Below are positions 1 through 12,047 of a stretch of 64,000 nucleotides of DNA, one piece after another. The stretch is from Diospyros lotus. Its lineage: Eukaryota; Streptophyta; Magnoliopsida; Ericales; Ebenaceae. Within the stretch, counting starts at the first letter, position 1. Each line of letters begins with the position of its first letter. Under the pieces are notes generated by a model. It worked only from the letters and a program-made list of their open reading frames with translations, did not search any database and had not been told where the DNA came from. Where the stretch lies: contig NC_068344.1 of assembly GCF_014633365.1 (NCBI RefSeq), forward strand, positions 15,515,669-15,579,668, in the 5' to 3' direction. Position numbers and translations under genes: made by a program.

Positions 1-2
1 AT

Positions 3-1073
3 TCCATTTTCGTGGTTGTTGATAGGTTTTCTAAGATGGCACATTTCATTCCATGCCATAAAACTGATGATACCACTCATGTTGCTGATTTGTTCTTTAA
101 AGAAATTGTGAGACTTCACGGAGTTCCCAAACGCATTGTGTCGGATAGGGATACAAAGTTTCTTAGTTACTTTTGGAAAGTTTTGTGGGGAAAGATAGGT
201 ACTAAATTGTTGTTTTCCACTGCTTATCATCCACAAACTGATGGGCAAACTGAAGTTGTTAATAGAACTTTAACTCAATTGCTCAGAACCGTTATTCAAA
301 AGAATTTGAAAAATTGGGAAGATTGCTTGCCATTCATTGAATTTGCATATAATAGGAGTGTTCATTTGTCTACAGAATATTCTCCTTTTGAAATAGTGTA
401 TGGTTTCAATCCACTAACTCCTTTGGATTTGTTACCATTGCCTGTTAATGAGAAAGCAAGTCTTGATGGAAAAAAGAAAGCTGAAATGGTGAGACAAATG
501 CATGAACGTGTCAAACAGCAAATTGAGAAGAAAAATGAGCAATATGCATCCAAGGCCAACAAAGGAAGAAGGCGTGTTATTTTTGAACCTGGAGATTGGG
601 TGTGGGTGCATATGCACAAAGAAAGGTTTCCAGCTCAAAGGAAGTCTAAATTGGCTCCTAGAGGAGATGGTCCATTCCAAGTTCTTGAGAGGATCAATGA
701 CAATGCCTACAAGATAGATTTACCTGGTGAGTATAATATCAGTGCTACCTTTAATGTTTCTGATCTATCTCCATTTGATGCAGGTGAAGATTCGAGGACG
801 AATCCTTTTGAGGAGAGAGGGAATGATGAGAATCATCATGAAGAACAAGCTGACTCAAATCATTCAAGTGACCCACTGCATGTTCCAGTAGGGCCAATTA
901 CAAGGGCAAGAGCTAAAAGACTTAAAGAAGCTTTGAATGGGCTGGTTCTAGATATGTGGGCCAATCAAAATTATCAAGATTCTGACCTAAAAAGCAAGCA
1001 AGACGTCATCAACATTATATGGGCTGAAGAGGGAGCTGTTGAGAGTCTTTTGAGCCAGAATACTATTAAATGA
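3..1073 (+). CDS. CRM-type Ty3/gypsy integrase, 3' part of pol (partial)
   Basis: The frame is open from the window edge, so the start lies upstream; the GTG at 12 is only an internal valine codon. It encodes the integrase core and C-terminal domain, which insert element cDNA into chromosomes in the nucleus. Counting from 12, the core shows Asp4 ([11 protein letters not shown]), Asp45 (VSDRD) and Glu81 (TDGQTE), with exactly 35 residues between the last two, as in DD35E integrases. A GPF motif follows at about residues 223-225. The tail carries [14 protein letters not shown] and then [15 protein letters not shown], which I recognise as the arginine-rich tail typical of plant CRM elements. The polypurine tract (809-823) and LTR start lie inside the coding frame, so the last 80 or so codons are LTR-encoded; the stop is at 1071-1073. 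No internal stop is visible, so this piece looks undamaged. The clade call is from memory of motifs. Confidence 0.85.
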   Translation, partial: SIFVVVDRFSKMAHFIPCHKTDDTTHVADLFFKEIVRLHGVPKRIVSDRDTKFLSYFWKVLWGKIGTKLLFSTAYHPQTDGQTEVVNRTLTQLLRTVIQKNLKNWEDCLPFIEFAYNRSVHLSTEYSPFEIVYGFNPLTPLDLLPLPVNEKASLDGKKKAEMVRQMHERVKQQIEKKNEQYASKANKGRRRVIFEPGDWVWVHMHKERFPAQRKSKLAPRGDGPFQVLERINDNAYKIDLPGEYNISATFNVSDLSPFDAGEDSRTNPFEERGNDENHHEEQADSNHSSDPLHVPVGPITRARAKRLKEALNGLVLDMWANQNYQDSDLKSKQDVINIIWAEEGAVESLLSQNTIK

Positions 1074-1638
1074 AGAGCTTGGGCCATAATGGACACTTGG
1101 GCTGACTCATTGGGGCTTGTATTTTATTATTTTGGGCTGCACATGTTGTTTTAAATCTTAGCCACATGGGTGCACGAAAATTTAATCTTGAAAACCCAAT
1201 CTGACTTTTCATATTTCCAAGCATCTTTAATACTTTGAGTTTCTAGGCTAATTAAGTTAGAGATTTAATATTTTGTGGGAAATCAGATTTGAATATTTCC
1301 TAGGCTAGTAATTATGGTCTTTTGTATTTTCCTAAGTGTTTTCTCTCTCTATAAATTGTACTCTCCCAACAATTGAAAAGCAATCAATGAATGAATGAGT
1401 GATTTACTTTTCTGGAATTCCAGATTTGAGAGGTGCTCTTCTCTTGGGTTCTTTTATGAACTAACCGACTTATCAAGGCTTGATCAACCTTGTGGCATCT
1501 TCAACATTCGGGGTCCTTGTTCTTTCGTGTCCAAGGGTTTCGTGTGGATCATCCAAATCTGTGTTTAGCGTTCTTGGGGTGCGTATATCTTGCATTGGTT
1601 GTGGGTTCATAGGATCAAATCCTTTTGGGTTCGCACCA
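824..1638 (+). repeat. 3' LTR of the CRM-type element
   Basis: The LTR begins TGATGAGAATC directly after the purine tract GAGGAGAGAGGGAA and ends GGTTCGCACCA. It is 815 bp. The ends are confirmed by an inverted second copy at 28085-28895, which begins and ends the same way and is followed by a TGGTATCAGAGC primer site. The five bases after the LTR are CCTTC (1639-1643); if the insertion is simple, the same five should precede the 5' LTR upstream of this window. The LTR also encodes the C-terminus of pol. Confidence 0.85.
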
Positions 1639-1767
1639 CCTTCCATCGCCATTGACAGCTCCTGCAACCCCCGCCATCCGTCGGTAGCTTGAAGCTGCTA
1701 CGCGGCCACTGCTTCAGCCACCACCAGCCCACACCAACCACTGCTTCGGCCATGGCTACCGACACCT

Positions 1768-1802
<35 letters not shown>

Positions 1803-2542
1803 GATGCCTCAGCCAACACTCTCCTATGATCTCTCACTCTCATTTGCTCTCTTTGCTCGCTCCTTCTATCTCTCATTCTCTGATCTCGCGGCCATTTCAA
1901 AATGGCAGAGGCGTACACGAGGAAGCTTCCTCACGCCTATATATATACATATATATATATATAATTCACACATTTAATCCCCCCCCCCCAATTTCTCAAT
2001 AATTTCACTTCCCAATTTCCTTAATCCCACTTAAAGGATTTATTAATTGCACTTGACCGTCCAAGCCTTAATTAATTATCCTTAAACCACACCAAAACTT
2101 AATTTCTTCAAAAATTAATAATCGACTTTACTTGATAAAGCCAATTTCGTCCCTACGGCTACGCGGGACCTTTACTCAACCCGAAAACACTTCAAGGTTT
2201 CCTTATTCATAAAACCAGACTACCCCTAGGGTCCCCTCAACTTCCCGGAAGTCCCTTGCGACTATTCAGTATTTGCACTCATTCAGGCTTATACAGAATT
2301 AAATCCAAAAATTATTCCCGATTGGACTGCTTCCAGAGTCATAATCCTCATCTCGAGACGTTCACCAGTCTCTGGCCCTCTTCCCTGGACATCCAAGTCC
2401 CGAGGCACTCCCTGCCTCCAATTCGATAATGTTATTAATTAATTTATCGAAACCGACTCTTGGGCTTCCCAGACCACCCGAGGTTCTGACAAAATAATCA
2501 AAAATTATTTATTTTCAACACCATGTAATACCAGGTATTACA
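1639..2542 (-). repeat. Chromovirus LTR fragment cut by the CRM insertion
   Basis: This stretch resembles 59620-60150 in the same order: GC-rich segment, CT microsatellite (here 1772-1800), TATATA stretch, then a similar AT-rich block. It ends with TACCAGGTATTACA, the reverse complement of a TGTAATACC LTR start, so the LTR points to the minus strand. The other half should lie upstream of the window, beyond the CRM element. Confidence 0.6.
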
Positions 2543-3422
2543 CATATCATGGAGCTTATGGAGATGGGTGCATAACCAAGATAGGACTCGCCTATCCCTT
2601 GATAGAGGATGATGTATCTAAGACGTCTTTGGTGGATATTCACTTTAAATCCATGGTCATGGTGAAAGAGATCAATAAGAAGTTATTGATTCATTTTCTA
2701 TTAAGTGAAGATATCCAAAGGACCAAAGAAAACTCATGTAATTGCAATTAAGCAACACATCGCCAGACTTGAGATCATAGAAGATACATTGACGAGGGGA
2801 TTGAATTACACGGTGACAATGCTCATGAAAGGTTATTTGCAGATTATGAATCTTTCAGAATAATTGGGTAGGCATGATGCCTTGCTAGAGGCCAATCTTG
2901 TCTTATGTGTTCATATCAACTCATTGCCAACATATTCGGAAGCCTAATGAGTCATATGTAATAGATACGATCCCTGGCTTAAACCAGGAGAATGAACATA
3001 TGGTTAAGTGGGACACTTTAGCAAGAATTTGTGTCGTCGTAGGTTCTCACAGAAAAAGAACAAATAGACGTAATGACGTTAATATGATAGAGGTCTTCAT
3101 AAAGGAAAGAGTTTTCTAAAATGACAATTGATTAAATTAGAAAGGAGTTTCTAATTTAATAATTTCCTATATTTGTTGGAGTGGCAAATAAAAAATAATA
3201 TAAAATATATATTATTTGGACTTAAATTAATATTTGTACTAAATAAAGTGTTTGGGTCAAATATTAAATTAAATATTATATTTGGGCTTAAATTAGATTT
3301 GGACCAAATTTTTTATTTAAACTTATTATTGGATTTGGGTTATTTAATTAAGTTCCTAGTTGGATTAGGATAAATGGGTCAACCCCTTTTTATTAGGGTT
3401 TAGGAAACCCTAGGAGGCCTTG
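2543..3422. other. Unassigned repeat-like sequence
   Basis: No convincing gene. Around 2830-2940 one plus frame vaguely resembles a Ty1/copia gag region (hydrophobic stretch ending INSLPTYSEA), but with stops. 3120-3420 is AT-rich with short TTAATT and GGGTT motifs, similar in style to the copia LTR at 4370-4560. It may be an old copia fragment; I cannot show its ends. Confidence 0.3.
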
Positions 3423-6050
3423 TGTAATACCCGAGAATTTGCAAAGGGCTCAAGAGTAATTTATCTTGGGGTGAAAATAAAATTTTTAAAAGATTAAGGC
3501 TATAATGTAATTTTTGGTACAGTTGTGAGTGACTGAATTAACTATAGGGAGTGCCTTGTAGCCAAGATGTCTAATAAAAATGATATGGTATTGACGATGA
3601 GACAAGATTTATGGATTTAAAAGAAATCAGATCAGAGACAGTTTTCGGTAAAGCCGTGATTCGAGCTGAAAGATCAAATTGTCATAGGAGACTTCTGGGA
3701 AGTCATTGGAACCCCAAGGAGGTTCATTTTTAGTATGTAAAACAACCCTTCAGTGGTTTTGAGAACAAACAAAAGGGTTTATAGTCAAAATATACATTCG
3801 AGCCTAAGTGTAATTTCTTAATTCTGCCAGAGAGAGGACGAAAGGACGCTATTCTTGAATTTTTGGGGATGAAATGGAAAGTATAGATCTTATGGGTCAT
3901 AATGGCACTATTAGGAAGCTCAAGGGCTTCAAGGAAAGGACCAAAGTGCAAAATGGGAAGAGGCTGGGGTCAAAGTGCAATTTTGCATAATCTTACAAAG
4001 GGGAATCTGCCATGGCCAACCAAGATACCACCAACACCTCCCATCACCAAATTCAGTGGTGAAATATGAAGGATCATGAACGAGGATACAAAAGCATGCA
4101 ACGGAAGCGTTTTAATCAAAAAACGTTCCTCGTATTGATTAGAATCTAGAAGACTTACTTTTTTGGCAGATTACCGGACAAAAAGGGGCAATAGGAGCAG
4201 GATGAGCGGGAGCTTCTTCGCGTGGTGGAGACGACGGCTGTCCTGCTATCCTACGGCTCCTTCGCATCAGAGCTTGGAGGCTCTCTTTCGATCTTCCGAA
4301 GTATGACTCGAACTCGCGGCCTCTCTTTCGGTGAAGAAGAGCAAAAACGACCTTGGATGAAAAAACAACCAAAGAGAGATATATATAGGGAGAACCCTAG
4401 GGTTAAAACCCTAGTGGGCCAAAACCTAATGGGCCAAGTCCATTTAATTAATTTTCTAATTGGGTTAGCCCAATTTAATTAATTAAACTAATGAACTATT
4501 ATTTTATTCTAGCCCAATTAATTATGGACCATCCTGAATAAAATAATTCTCTCTCAATGTAATTCACCCAACAAGCCAAATGTATTAAAAAATACATGAG
4601 TTACATCGAGCTACCCCGGGGACCAAAAGACAAATTATTCACGGCTACTAAAATGACCAAAATATCCCTGCTACCTAGTAGCTATATTTTGTCATTCTAA
4701 GTGTTCCAACTATCACCATATGGTAACACTGACCCCACGAATAATTTTGCATATGCCATGTCTTTGACCTACTAGTGTAATGACGAAAATACCCTTCTGC
4801 GTAACACCCATCATTTAGAAAGGAATAATGTACTAACACCTCTCTAAATGATTTCTACCATCCTTAGATCACTAGTCCAATAATCCGTGACTACTCGAAT
4901 GTACTTGCTTATCACTAGGAGCTACCCAGAAGCACACACTCTTAAGTCACGTTCCTAGGGCCCTAGATTATTTGATTATTCTTGGACAATCACAAGGGGG
5001 TGAATCACAGAAACTATCTTGTATTAGTCTGTCTTAGCTAATTAGAAACCATACTCCCAACTCAAAAGGATATTGATCTTTGATAGACCTCACCTACAAT
5101 GAATCTAAGAATATAGCTCTAGGTTCACTAGACCACTAACTAATACTCAAGTATTAGAGTACTCGTCCACGTAGTAGCAGTGATAGACTAGCTCCATGAT
5201 AATTAGTACTTTGTCATTAGCTTCTATCACAGGTCCTCTCTACGCATTCCAAATGCGCTTGTACAATTAGAGTAAACGGACTGTTTATTGGCTAAGGCAA
5301 GCCATCCTCCATTAGGATCTATTGCACAATGATCTTGTCATGATAGAATGCCCAGTTCTACCAAAAGATCAAGAGTAATATTTTTCTTGCTTATTAAGTA
5401 CCCATGATTCATGCCTAACTGTGTAAAACGACCCATCACATGAATCACTTACTTAATAGCATGGACACTTTTCCAACAATTAAATGCAAATAATATATGT
5501 GCCATGAACTGAATAAAAGAAACATCATTACCATAAATTAAACGAAACATGTCTTTAGGGCATACATTTCCAACAAATATATCCCCAAAATTGGCTAAGT
5601 TATATGTATTTTTATGCACATCTTGTCGTATTTGTACATATATTGTTGCATTGAAGGTTATGATATTTCATTCAGCATGATATTATTGGCATATCGATAC
5701 TTGTGTAAGGAATATTGTTCAATATTATCGAGGTATCATTTGATCGTATTTGAGGTATTCAGTTATTATCTTTGAAAGATAAGTCTCCATGTATTTTGTA
5801 TTTGAAGATATATTATGGTACAGATTCTTTTGAAAAATTTTAAGTGAATTCGATTATATACCATATTAGGTTTCGATTATTGCTTCCGCATTTATGATGA
5901 TTACATGTCTTAGCTTATTGATTCCTATTTTGATATGCTGAGAAGTTAGATTGGGATTATTGGGGAATGATTTATAGAGTTTATGTTGAAAAAAAATATA
6001 TCCCCAAAATTCCTAAGTTATTTAATTCTCGAGAAAAGCGGGGCGTTACA
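3423..6050 (+). repeat. 5' LTR of an old chromovirus, interrupted by a copia LTR
   Basis: It begins TGTAATACCCGAG and ends GGGGCGTTACA, immediately followed by a primer site at 6053. Removing the nested copia LTR (4067-5575) leaves about 1.1 kb. The part at 3600-3960 is recognisably the inverse of 57300-57550 in the solo LTR at 55057-57759, so both belong to one broad chromovirus LTR family. A block of about 28 bp beginning ATATATCCCCAAAATT occurs twice, near 5578 and 5995. Confidence 0.75.
4067..5575 (-). mobile_element. Ty1/copia-type solo LTR
   Basis: On the minus strand it begins TGTTGGAAATGTATGCCC, a start typical of plant copia LTRs, and ends GATCCTTCA. No gag or pol lies between the ends, and the size (about 1.5 kb) fits one LTR, so I call it a solo LTR left by LTR-LTR recombination. 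Flanks read AAATA on the left and, depending on where the last base is placed, AAATA or AATAT on the right, giving a likely 5-bp target duplication with one ambiguous base. It lies inside the chromovirus LTR and is therefore younger than it. Confidence 0.7.
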
Positions 6051-6052
6051 GT

Positions 6053-6064
6053 TGGTATTAGAGC
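6053..6064 (+). other. Primer-binding site of the old chromovirus
   Basis: TGGTATTAGAGC lies three bases after the LTR end GGCGTTACA. It differs from the usual initiator-Met primer site TGGTATCAGAGC by a single C-to-T change, the type of change expected from methylcytosine decay. Confidence 0.75.
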
Positions 6065-8545
6065 GAAATTTTAGTTGGAGACTTAGAAAATGTCTGACTT
6101 GGAGATTAACTGTTATTTCAGTTGAGTATTCTCATGGCTTAACCCTATTTGGATAATTAAGGAATAGTAATTTAGAGACTTGAGGGTATTTTATACAGTT
6201 AAAGCTAATTAGTAGAAGCCCCAAGTAGAGACTTAGGGGAAAAGAAATTGATGGTTCGTAGAATGGAATCCCTACTTAGAGATTCAGGGATTTTCGGTTC
6301 AGATCTTAGAGGTTATTGATTTGAGGATCTAACCTTGTTAAGCGATAGAACAACTGTTCGGAATGACCTAGCTATAAAAGTTAGGGTCCGATGATATGGT
6401 TCAAATGTAAGGATGATTCGGTAACCATGATTATGGATCCGAGAGATTTAGAGACTGTTGATTTGAGGTCATTAGTTGAAATCTTTATGATGAATGATAG
6501 GATAACTGGTGCTTATCAAGGATGATCGAATCATGAATGATTAGTCTGATGTGACATAGCCTAGCTGTTGAGTTAGGATTGGATGATAAGTATTTTCGAG
6601 GTTCATTTATTGACTTCAAAAATAAGATTAAGGATCCAAGGGATTGGGTCAAGCGAGAGACCGAAGGTGGTCAAATGATGACCGAAGGTGGTCAAAGGTG
6701 GTTAGTTGAAGAGGCGACAGTAGTGCAACAGATATGACTTGCGGAGACAGGATAAGGAACCCTAGTAATGTGGCAACACTATTGGTTCAGTGTTCGCAGT
6801 GACAGGTCTGGATCTAGGGACCCACGTGCAGAGGGCTAAGAGATGGCTTGCAGTACAAGAGACCTGTCGACCAAAGCATCATAACGGACTACCTAGGAGA
6901 CAATCAGATGCTAAAGATATGGGATAACATAGTAGGGTCTGTACCTTGTATGGGGTTCAAGTTCCAATTGACTAAGGTGCGAGGTATGCCATTAGCTTGT
7001 TTAAAGATATCGAAAGCCTAGGGAATCAACCCAGAATAAGATGGATCATTTTATGGAAGCATGATCTAAAGAAAAATAAGCAAGTAATGTCTTGAATATG
7101 GACCGTGTGTCCTATTGCATCAGTGTTCGTGGTTATCTTATGAGTTTGATGAGACGAACATCATGAGGCTCAAGGGGTATATTAACCTCAATGACTAATG
7201 TGGCAATGCTAAGTGGGATCATGAGATGGTCGTGTATGTATTTGCCTCAAGGATATGGTAGATTTGGTGCATGCTTGTGAGCCATGTAGGCGCTACCTAA
7301 GTGGTGACGTGATCACCAGCCTTGGGCCAAGGATCAACGTTCTTGCAGAAGGAGTTAGTCATGCGGCAGCAACAGTGAATGATAGTTCTTAAAGAACTAC
7401 GATGAGACCATGCAGTTTTCACCTGAGGCGTACCCGTGTGGGGGTCGATGCTTGGTGTAGGGGTAAGCCTACTATGTGATTGGGTGATGGCTAATAATAA
7501 GAGTACTCGTGTGGGGGTCGATGCTTGGTGTAGGGGTAAGCCTACTATGTGATTTGGTGCTGGCTAACAGTAAGAGTAGTGCCTGGGAGGAACTAATTTG
7601 ATGGTCATGTGCCGATAGTTAGCTAGATCTGTAGAACAAAACACGAAAGGCAGTGTGATCTTGGTGAATGAGATTTCAAGTAGTAGAGCATGGACGATCC
7701 AAAGCCTTGATAATGAGTTTTGTGATCTTGGTTCAAGGTAGAGTTCAGGTACCTAAAAGGCAAGAGTTGCTTGATAGGTCGTGGAATCATAAAAGGAATG
7801 ATGGGAGACCTAGTAAATAGGGGTTTTGACTATAGTTTAGTATGCCAAATGGACTTGCAGAATTAGGTAAAGTTGTCAGTAGTTGACCTGATAAGGAGAA
7901 CTTGAAAGCACCATGACGAATGGTGGATTAAGAGCAATGGTTGCAAAGAAATTGAGCTTATAGAAAATGGTTGAAACCAAGTATCGTGATCTGATTTGAG
8001 GTCTTCAGAGATGTATAGCTGGACGATCATTAAAGTGATGTCAACAAGTTATGAAAATAAGGACCCAGTTGATATATGGTACAGGCACTTGCGATTAGTG
8101 AAAAGCCGTGAAAAAGTTGAGGAAGTGAGAGAAGTACTAGGATGTATTCTCGGAAGATGTATTGGAATTATTTCTTGATAAATAAATTTTTCATTGATAG
8201 CCTAAGGTTATCGAATGCTTAGTGTAGCTTGACTAAGGATGTAGATTTTCAAACTTTGAATGAGATGATAATTAAGAGTCGATATCTTTTACCTCGATTT
8301 GATGAATTATTAAACAGCTGCAACAGGCTAAGATATTTTCTAAGATTGATGTGCAATTTAGGATAAGATAAGGGAATGAGGCATTCTGAAATCGCCTTTT
8401 AAGTCATGTTTGATATTGCCTTATGATTTGATCGATGTAATAGCAGCATTAAAGTTCCGTTGGTAATTGTATCTATTGATGATATACTAGTGTACTCTTC
8501 GGATAGGGAGACACATGAGGAACATCGAGGATAATGTTAGGGAGC
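6065..8545 (+). pseudogene. Ruined gag-pol of the old chromovirus
   Basis: No long frame survives in these 2.5 kb. The clearest remnant is reverse transcriptase at about 8270-8525: one frame gives KSRYLLPRFDELL, and another gives the catalytic Asp-Asp block SIDDILVYSSDRETHEEH. Many stops and small indels separate them. Position after the LTR and primer site, and the gag-to-RT spacing, agree with a chromovirus. The 6065-8200 part is presumably gag and protease but shows no motif I can name. The element ends abruptly at the R-family LTR (8557); its own 3' LTR is not seen. Confidence 0.65.
7435..7580. repeat. 73-bp tandem duplication
   Basis: Two head-to-tail copies with period 73 bp, each starting CGTGTGGGGGTCGATGC, with a few differences at the end of the second. 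They lie inside the ruined gag-pol and have no obvious coding meaning. Confidence 0.85.
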
Positions 8546-8556
8546 ATCACAATGGG

Positions 8557-9419
8557 TGTTACACAATGATATAAATCATAGACATTAAAGTACCCAAAAC
8601 ATGACATTTAATCCATATATTCAATACCTTTACAAGAGATCAAACCATGAGATAATACAATTACTTGTTGACATATATCTATACACGGATATATCACATG
8701 GAGAGAGACAAAGAGAGAGAGATGGTTGGAAACGGGTCCTCCCGAGAGACCTTCGTCAAGAGGCTTCGGCCAGTGGCCTTACGAGAGCTCTCGGGAAGAA
8801 GCCTTCCCTAGAGACGACTCACCGTGGGGGTACGGCCAAGTGAGAAAAATGGCTGCCAATAGACTTGTTGTGGAGGGACCATGTGGCAGAGAGCAGCCAT
8901 GCTCACCAAGAGGGTGTTGCAGAGGCGGGGAAAGAATCCTCTTTGAGAAAGGATTATCTCTCTTGAAGACACGTTACGAAGAGCTTCCCAAAAGCGCCTC
9001 CAATGCACCCATCTCTTGCTGGCCCCTTCTTCTTGCCAAAAGATCTGGGCTTTCTGAGGCTGCTTGCAGAAATGAAGGATCCTCCCCGAGAGAGGAAAAT
9101 CTCTCTCGAAGAGGTCTTGGCAGGGAACTTCTGGAAGTTACTCGTTCTTCCACCCACCTCCCCTTTTGACTCACTAACTTGGCTTATTTATATCCCTTTG
9201 CCCTTGGACCATTTTACCCTCCGCATTTGGCCTATTTACCCTTTTGCCATTAGCTAGGCTCTTTGGTTATTTGATCATAGTTTCGTCTTGGGAAACGCAT
9301 CCTAGCTCAATACCACCTTTTGGGATTCGCCCGTCTTGGGCTTATTAACCAAAATACCCCTAGGCATCTAATGACCAAAATACCCCTAGGTGGACACTCA
9401 GGAATTCTATGGCACAACA
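8557..9419 (-). repeat. 3' LTR of R-family element, copy 1
   Basis: Read on the minus strand, the LTR starts TGTTGTGCCATAG after a purine tract (GACTGGGGGCAAT) and probably ends GTGTAACA at 8557. A TATA box on the minus strand (GATATAAATAAG, about 9182-9193) supports this orientation. It carries GA repeats and many short GAGAGG/CCTCTC segments that form ORF-like shadows on both strands; I regard those as non-coding. The same LTR appears at 43690-44674 and in part at 29158-29645. The left boundary is inferred from the TG...CA ends only. Confidence 0.6.
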
Positions 9420-10306
9420 ATTGCCCCCAGTCTTTGCTTTGACTATTGAGTCAAAGGGAAGACTAATGTCATTCTCGCATCCACCTTCCTCAATGGACAA
9501 AACTACTCTCTCAGCATTCACAGCCTCGCCCCGACACTAAAACGAGATCATTCACTGAAGTAAGACTCGACATCCATACAAAGGCACAACCCACTATGCC
9601 GAGTGGGTGGTGAAGGATATGAAGGCGCAACTTGAGGCATCTAAAATAAAAGAATGATCCACTCAAGGGAAGGAAATTGACGTGACTCTAAGGCACGGTA
9701 AGAGGGTTTTTCAAGAAGTGCAAGCCTCACTGGCGACGCAACACTAGGAGGATAGCCCAATGGCTCACAGGCTAGAAATGCTATGGTTGCGATAAGATTT
9801 TGGTTGTGGTTAAGGATATAAATAGAGATAGGTCATATTTTTAGTGCTCAAGGGCATTGGATTCTTTAAAGAGTGGATTTCGGGAGTAGAGAAGCTTACG
9901 CTAGAAGTTTCGCTCTATTTAGACTTGGGCTTGAGCTAAGATAAAAAAATTTAGGATCGAAGTGTCTTAGCAGATTTGTCCCAAGATGATGTATTTGCCT
10001 ACAGCAACTCTCGTTAATGCCTTGGGATCATTGCTCATTCGAACTTGATTTGCTAAACTTCTACGAGTGTAAAAAATTGAAGGTGAGAAATGATGTTACC
10101 AACCTAAAATCATTGTGCCAAGAGTGTTTCTCTTTTCTGCCATTATCAGTGGCTCTGCTTACCCTATCCTAGGGATTCCATTAGTATTTTATCATAACAC
10201 TTGGTGAAATATGACTGTCCATATGTTCTACTTCGACCCCGTCGTTGTGTAAAAGCTGTCCATCTTCAGCTATTCTCCCTGATTTAAACCAATTACATGG
10301 GTGATG
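9420..10306 (-). mobile_element. R-family element internal region, 3' part
   Basis: The sequence just upstream of the 3' LTR on the minus strand, including the purine tract at 9420-9432. It is colinear with 44675-45550 in R copy 2. No coding frame is preserved. It is interrupted after TGATG (10302-10306) by the chromovirus at 10307-19320 and resumes at 19326. Confidence 0.6.
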
Positions 10307-12007
10307 TGTAACGCCTCCTCCTCCTTAACGTAATATGGTAGGTTTACACCTAGTAGTCTAAGAGGCGTTAGGAAACCCTAGCAGCGAAAATAATGGATCG
10401 AACCTGCCGAAATATTTGTAGGGTTCCCATGCAAGCTAAATATGCACAAATCTTTCATTAAGACAAAATATAAGTCTAGCTTAACAAAAGAAAAGTATAA
10501 TCTTTGAATAAGTACATCACTTCTTAAATAAAATTACATATAATGACAAAATAGCATTTAAACATCCACAGACTCATTTCCATTCGCCTCCTTCACTTCC
10601 TTAGCTTCTGGTACACCAAACATACCTGGAACACAGAATGTTCCAGGGGCATCAACTCAAGTCAGATTACAAGAATCCAAGTGAGATGTTCTCAAGAAAT
10701 GAATAGCTCATATATGAAAATGCAAGTATGCAAAAATGAAACACCCTTTGTGGAAGCCATGCCAGGGTGTTGCAATCACCCCGCGCATGCCATGCTCACC
10801 TCAAAACACGCATATGTGACTCCGTGAGTCACTCATGGCGGCCACTAGCTTGCCACAAACAACCATATGCCATGAAGTGATGAAATAAGTAAAATTTCAT
10901 GCCAAACAAAGGAAGTAAGTGAGCATGTCCACATATAACACAAATGAATCAAAGGATGATCAATATGAAGTGCAAAAGATGTAGAGAACCACTCACACTT
11001 GCTGTATTTCTTGTTGGACCACCGATTCTATGAGTTTAAGCCTTATTAAGTTGCAGTTTCATACAGTTCGAGTCACCAAACTAAAATATTTTTACATAGG
11101 ATTGTAGGAAATCATTTAAGGAGCAAACCATAAAAATTACAGAGCAAGAAGCCTAGCCATGCGCCCTCATACCCCACTAGAAGGGTGGCCACGTGCCCTC
11201 ACGTGCAGCTGCGACAGGTGCGTGCGTTACATGCATCGAGCCCCTGGTTCTTATGGATTCTGTTTTCGATGTTTAAAACAGCCGTAACTTCTTCATTTTA
11301 ACTCTGATTCGACTTCCGTTTGAACCTATGGACTCCCCTTTCAGTGTACTAAGACACTACGAAAAGAAAAATGACTTACCTTTTTGGTTTCTCCTCCGTT
11401 TTTGGTGTTTCCTCAATCCGGTCTCCCTGTTTGGCTTCTTTTGCTTTCTTTCTTTGAATTCTTCTTCTGTTTGCTTTTTTTCTCTCCCACTTTTACTCTA
11501 CGTGGCCCTCCTTCTTACCCCTTTTATAGTCCTTTATCCCCAAGATTCAAGATTTCTCTTATCTTCTTAGGTTGGCTATTTTCTACCCTAGTAATGATGG
11601 CTAACTTTGAAAACTTTACCATTTGATTCTTTCTTCTTTTGAAAGCTTTTATTCTTCCAATCTCATTCCTCCATTTTCCCTTTACGTGGCTTGTAAAGCA
11701 ACCCTTCTTATCTTCATCTTTTAGAGAACCAATAGAATTCTTCCAAATCTTTCTTACTTTGAATTTAGGGTGTAAGTAATTAATGCTTTAAGACTTTTAG
11801 GTTATCCTTCCAATCCCATTTCTCCAACACAAAGCTTCTTAAATAAGCATTTATAATTACAATTATTCCTATTGTTGGAGAAGTTATCCTTTCTTATTTG
11901 TGTTTAGGTCCTTAAACTATTACCATTTGCACTTAAATCCAAGACTTTCATTAAAACACACTTTATTACATCATCCATCTTTTACATTTAAATTTTGGGG
12001 TATTACA
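10307..12007 (-). repeat. 3' LTR of the full-length chromovirus
   Basis: This 1701-bp LTR starts TGTAATACCCC and ends GAGGCGTTACA on the minus strand. It matches 17620-19320 over its full length with no length difference. TGATG flanks the whole element at 10302-10306 and 19321-19325. A minus-strand TATA box (CTATAAAAGGGG) lies near 11518-11529. Confidence 0.92.
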
Positions 12008-12021
12008 TCCTCCCCCCCTTA
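12008..12021 (-). other. Polypurine tract of the full-length chromovirus
   Basis: On the minus strand the run AAGGGGGGAGGA directly precedes the LTR start TGTAATACC. Such a tract primes plus-strand DNA synthesis. It lies a few tens of bases after the pol stop at 12048. Confidence 0.8.
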
Positions 12022-12047
12022 AAATAAATTTCGTCCCCAAAATTTCT

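Noticed and set aside
2898..3119. Plus frame that could be a small gene
   Set aside because: No motif, weak context, surrounded by repeat-like sequence.
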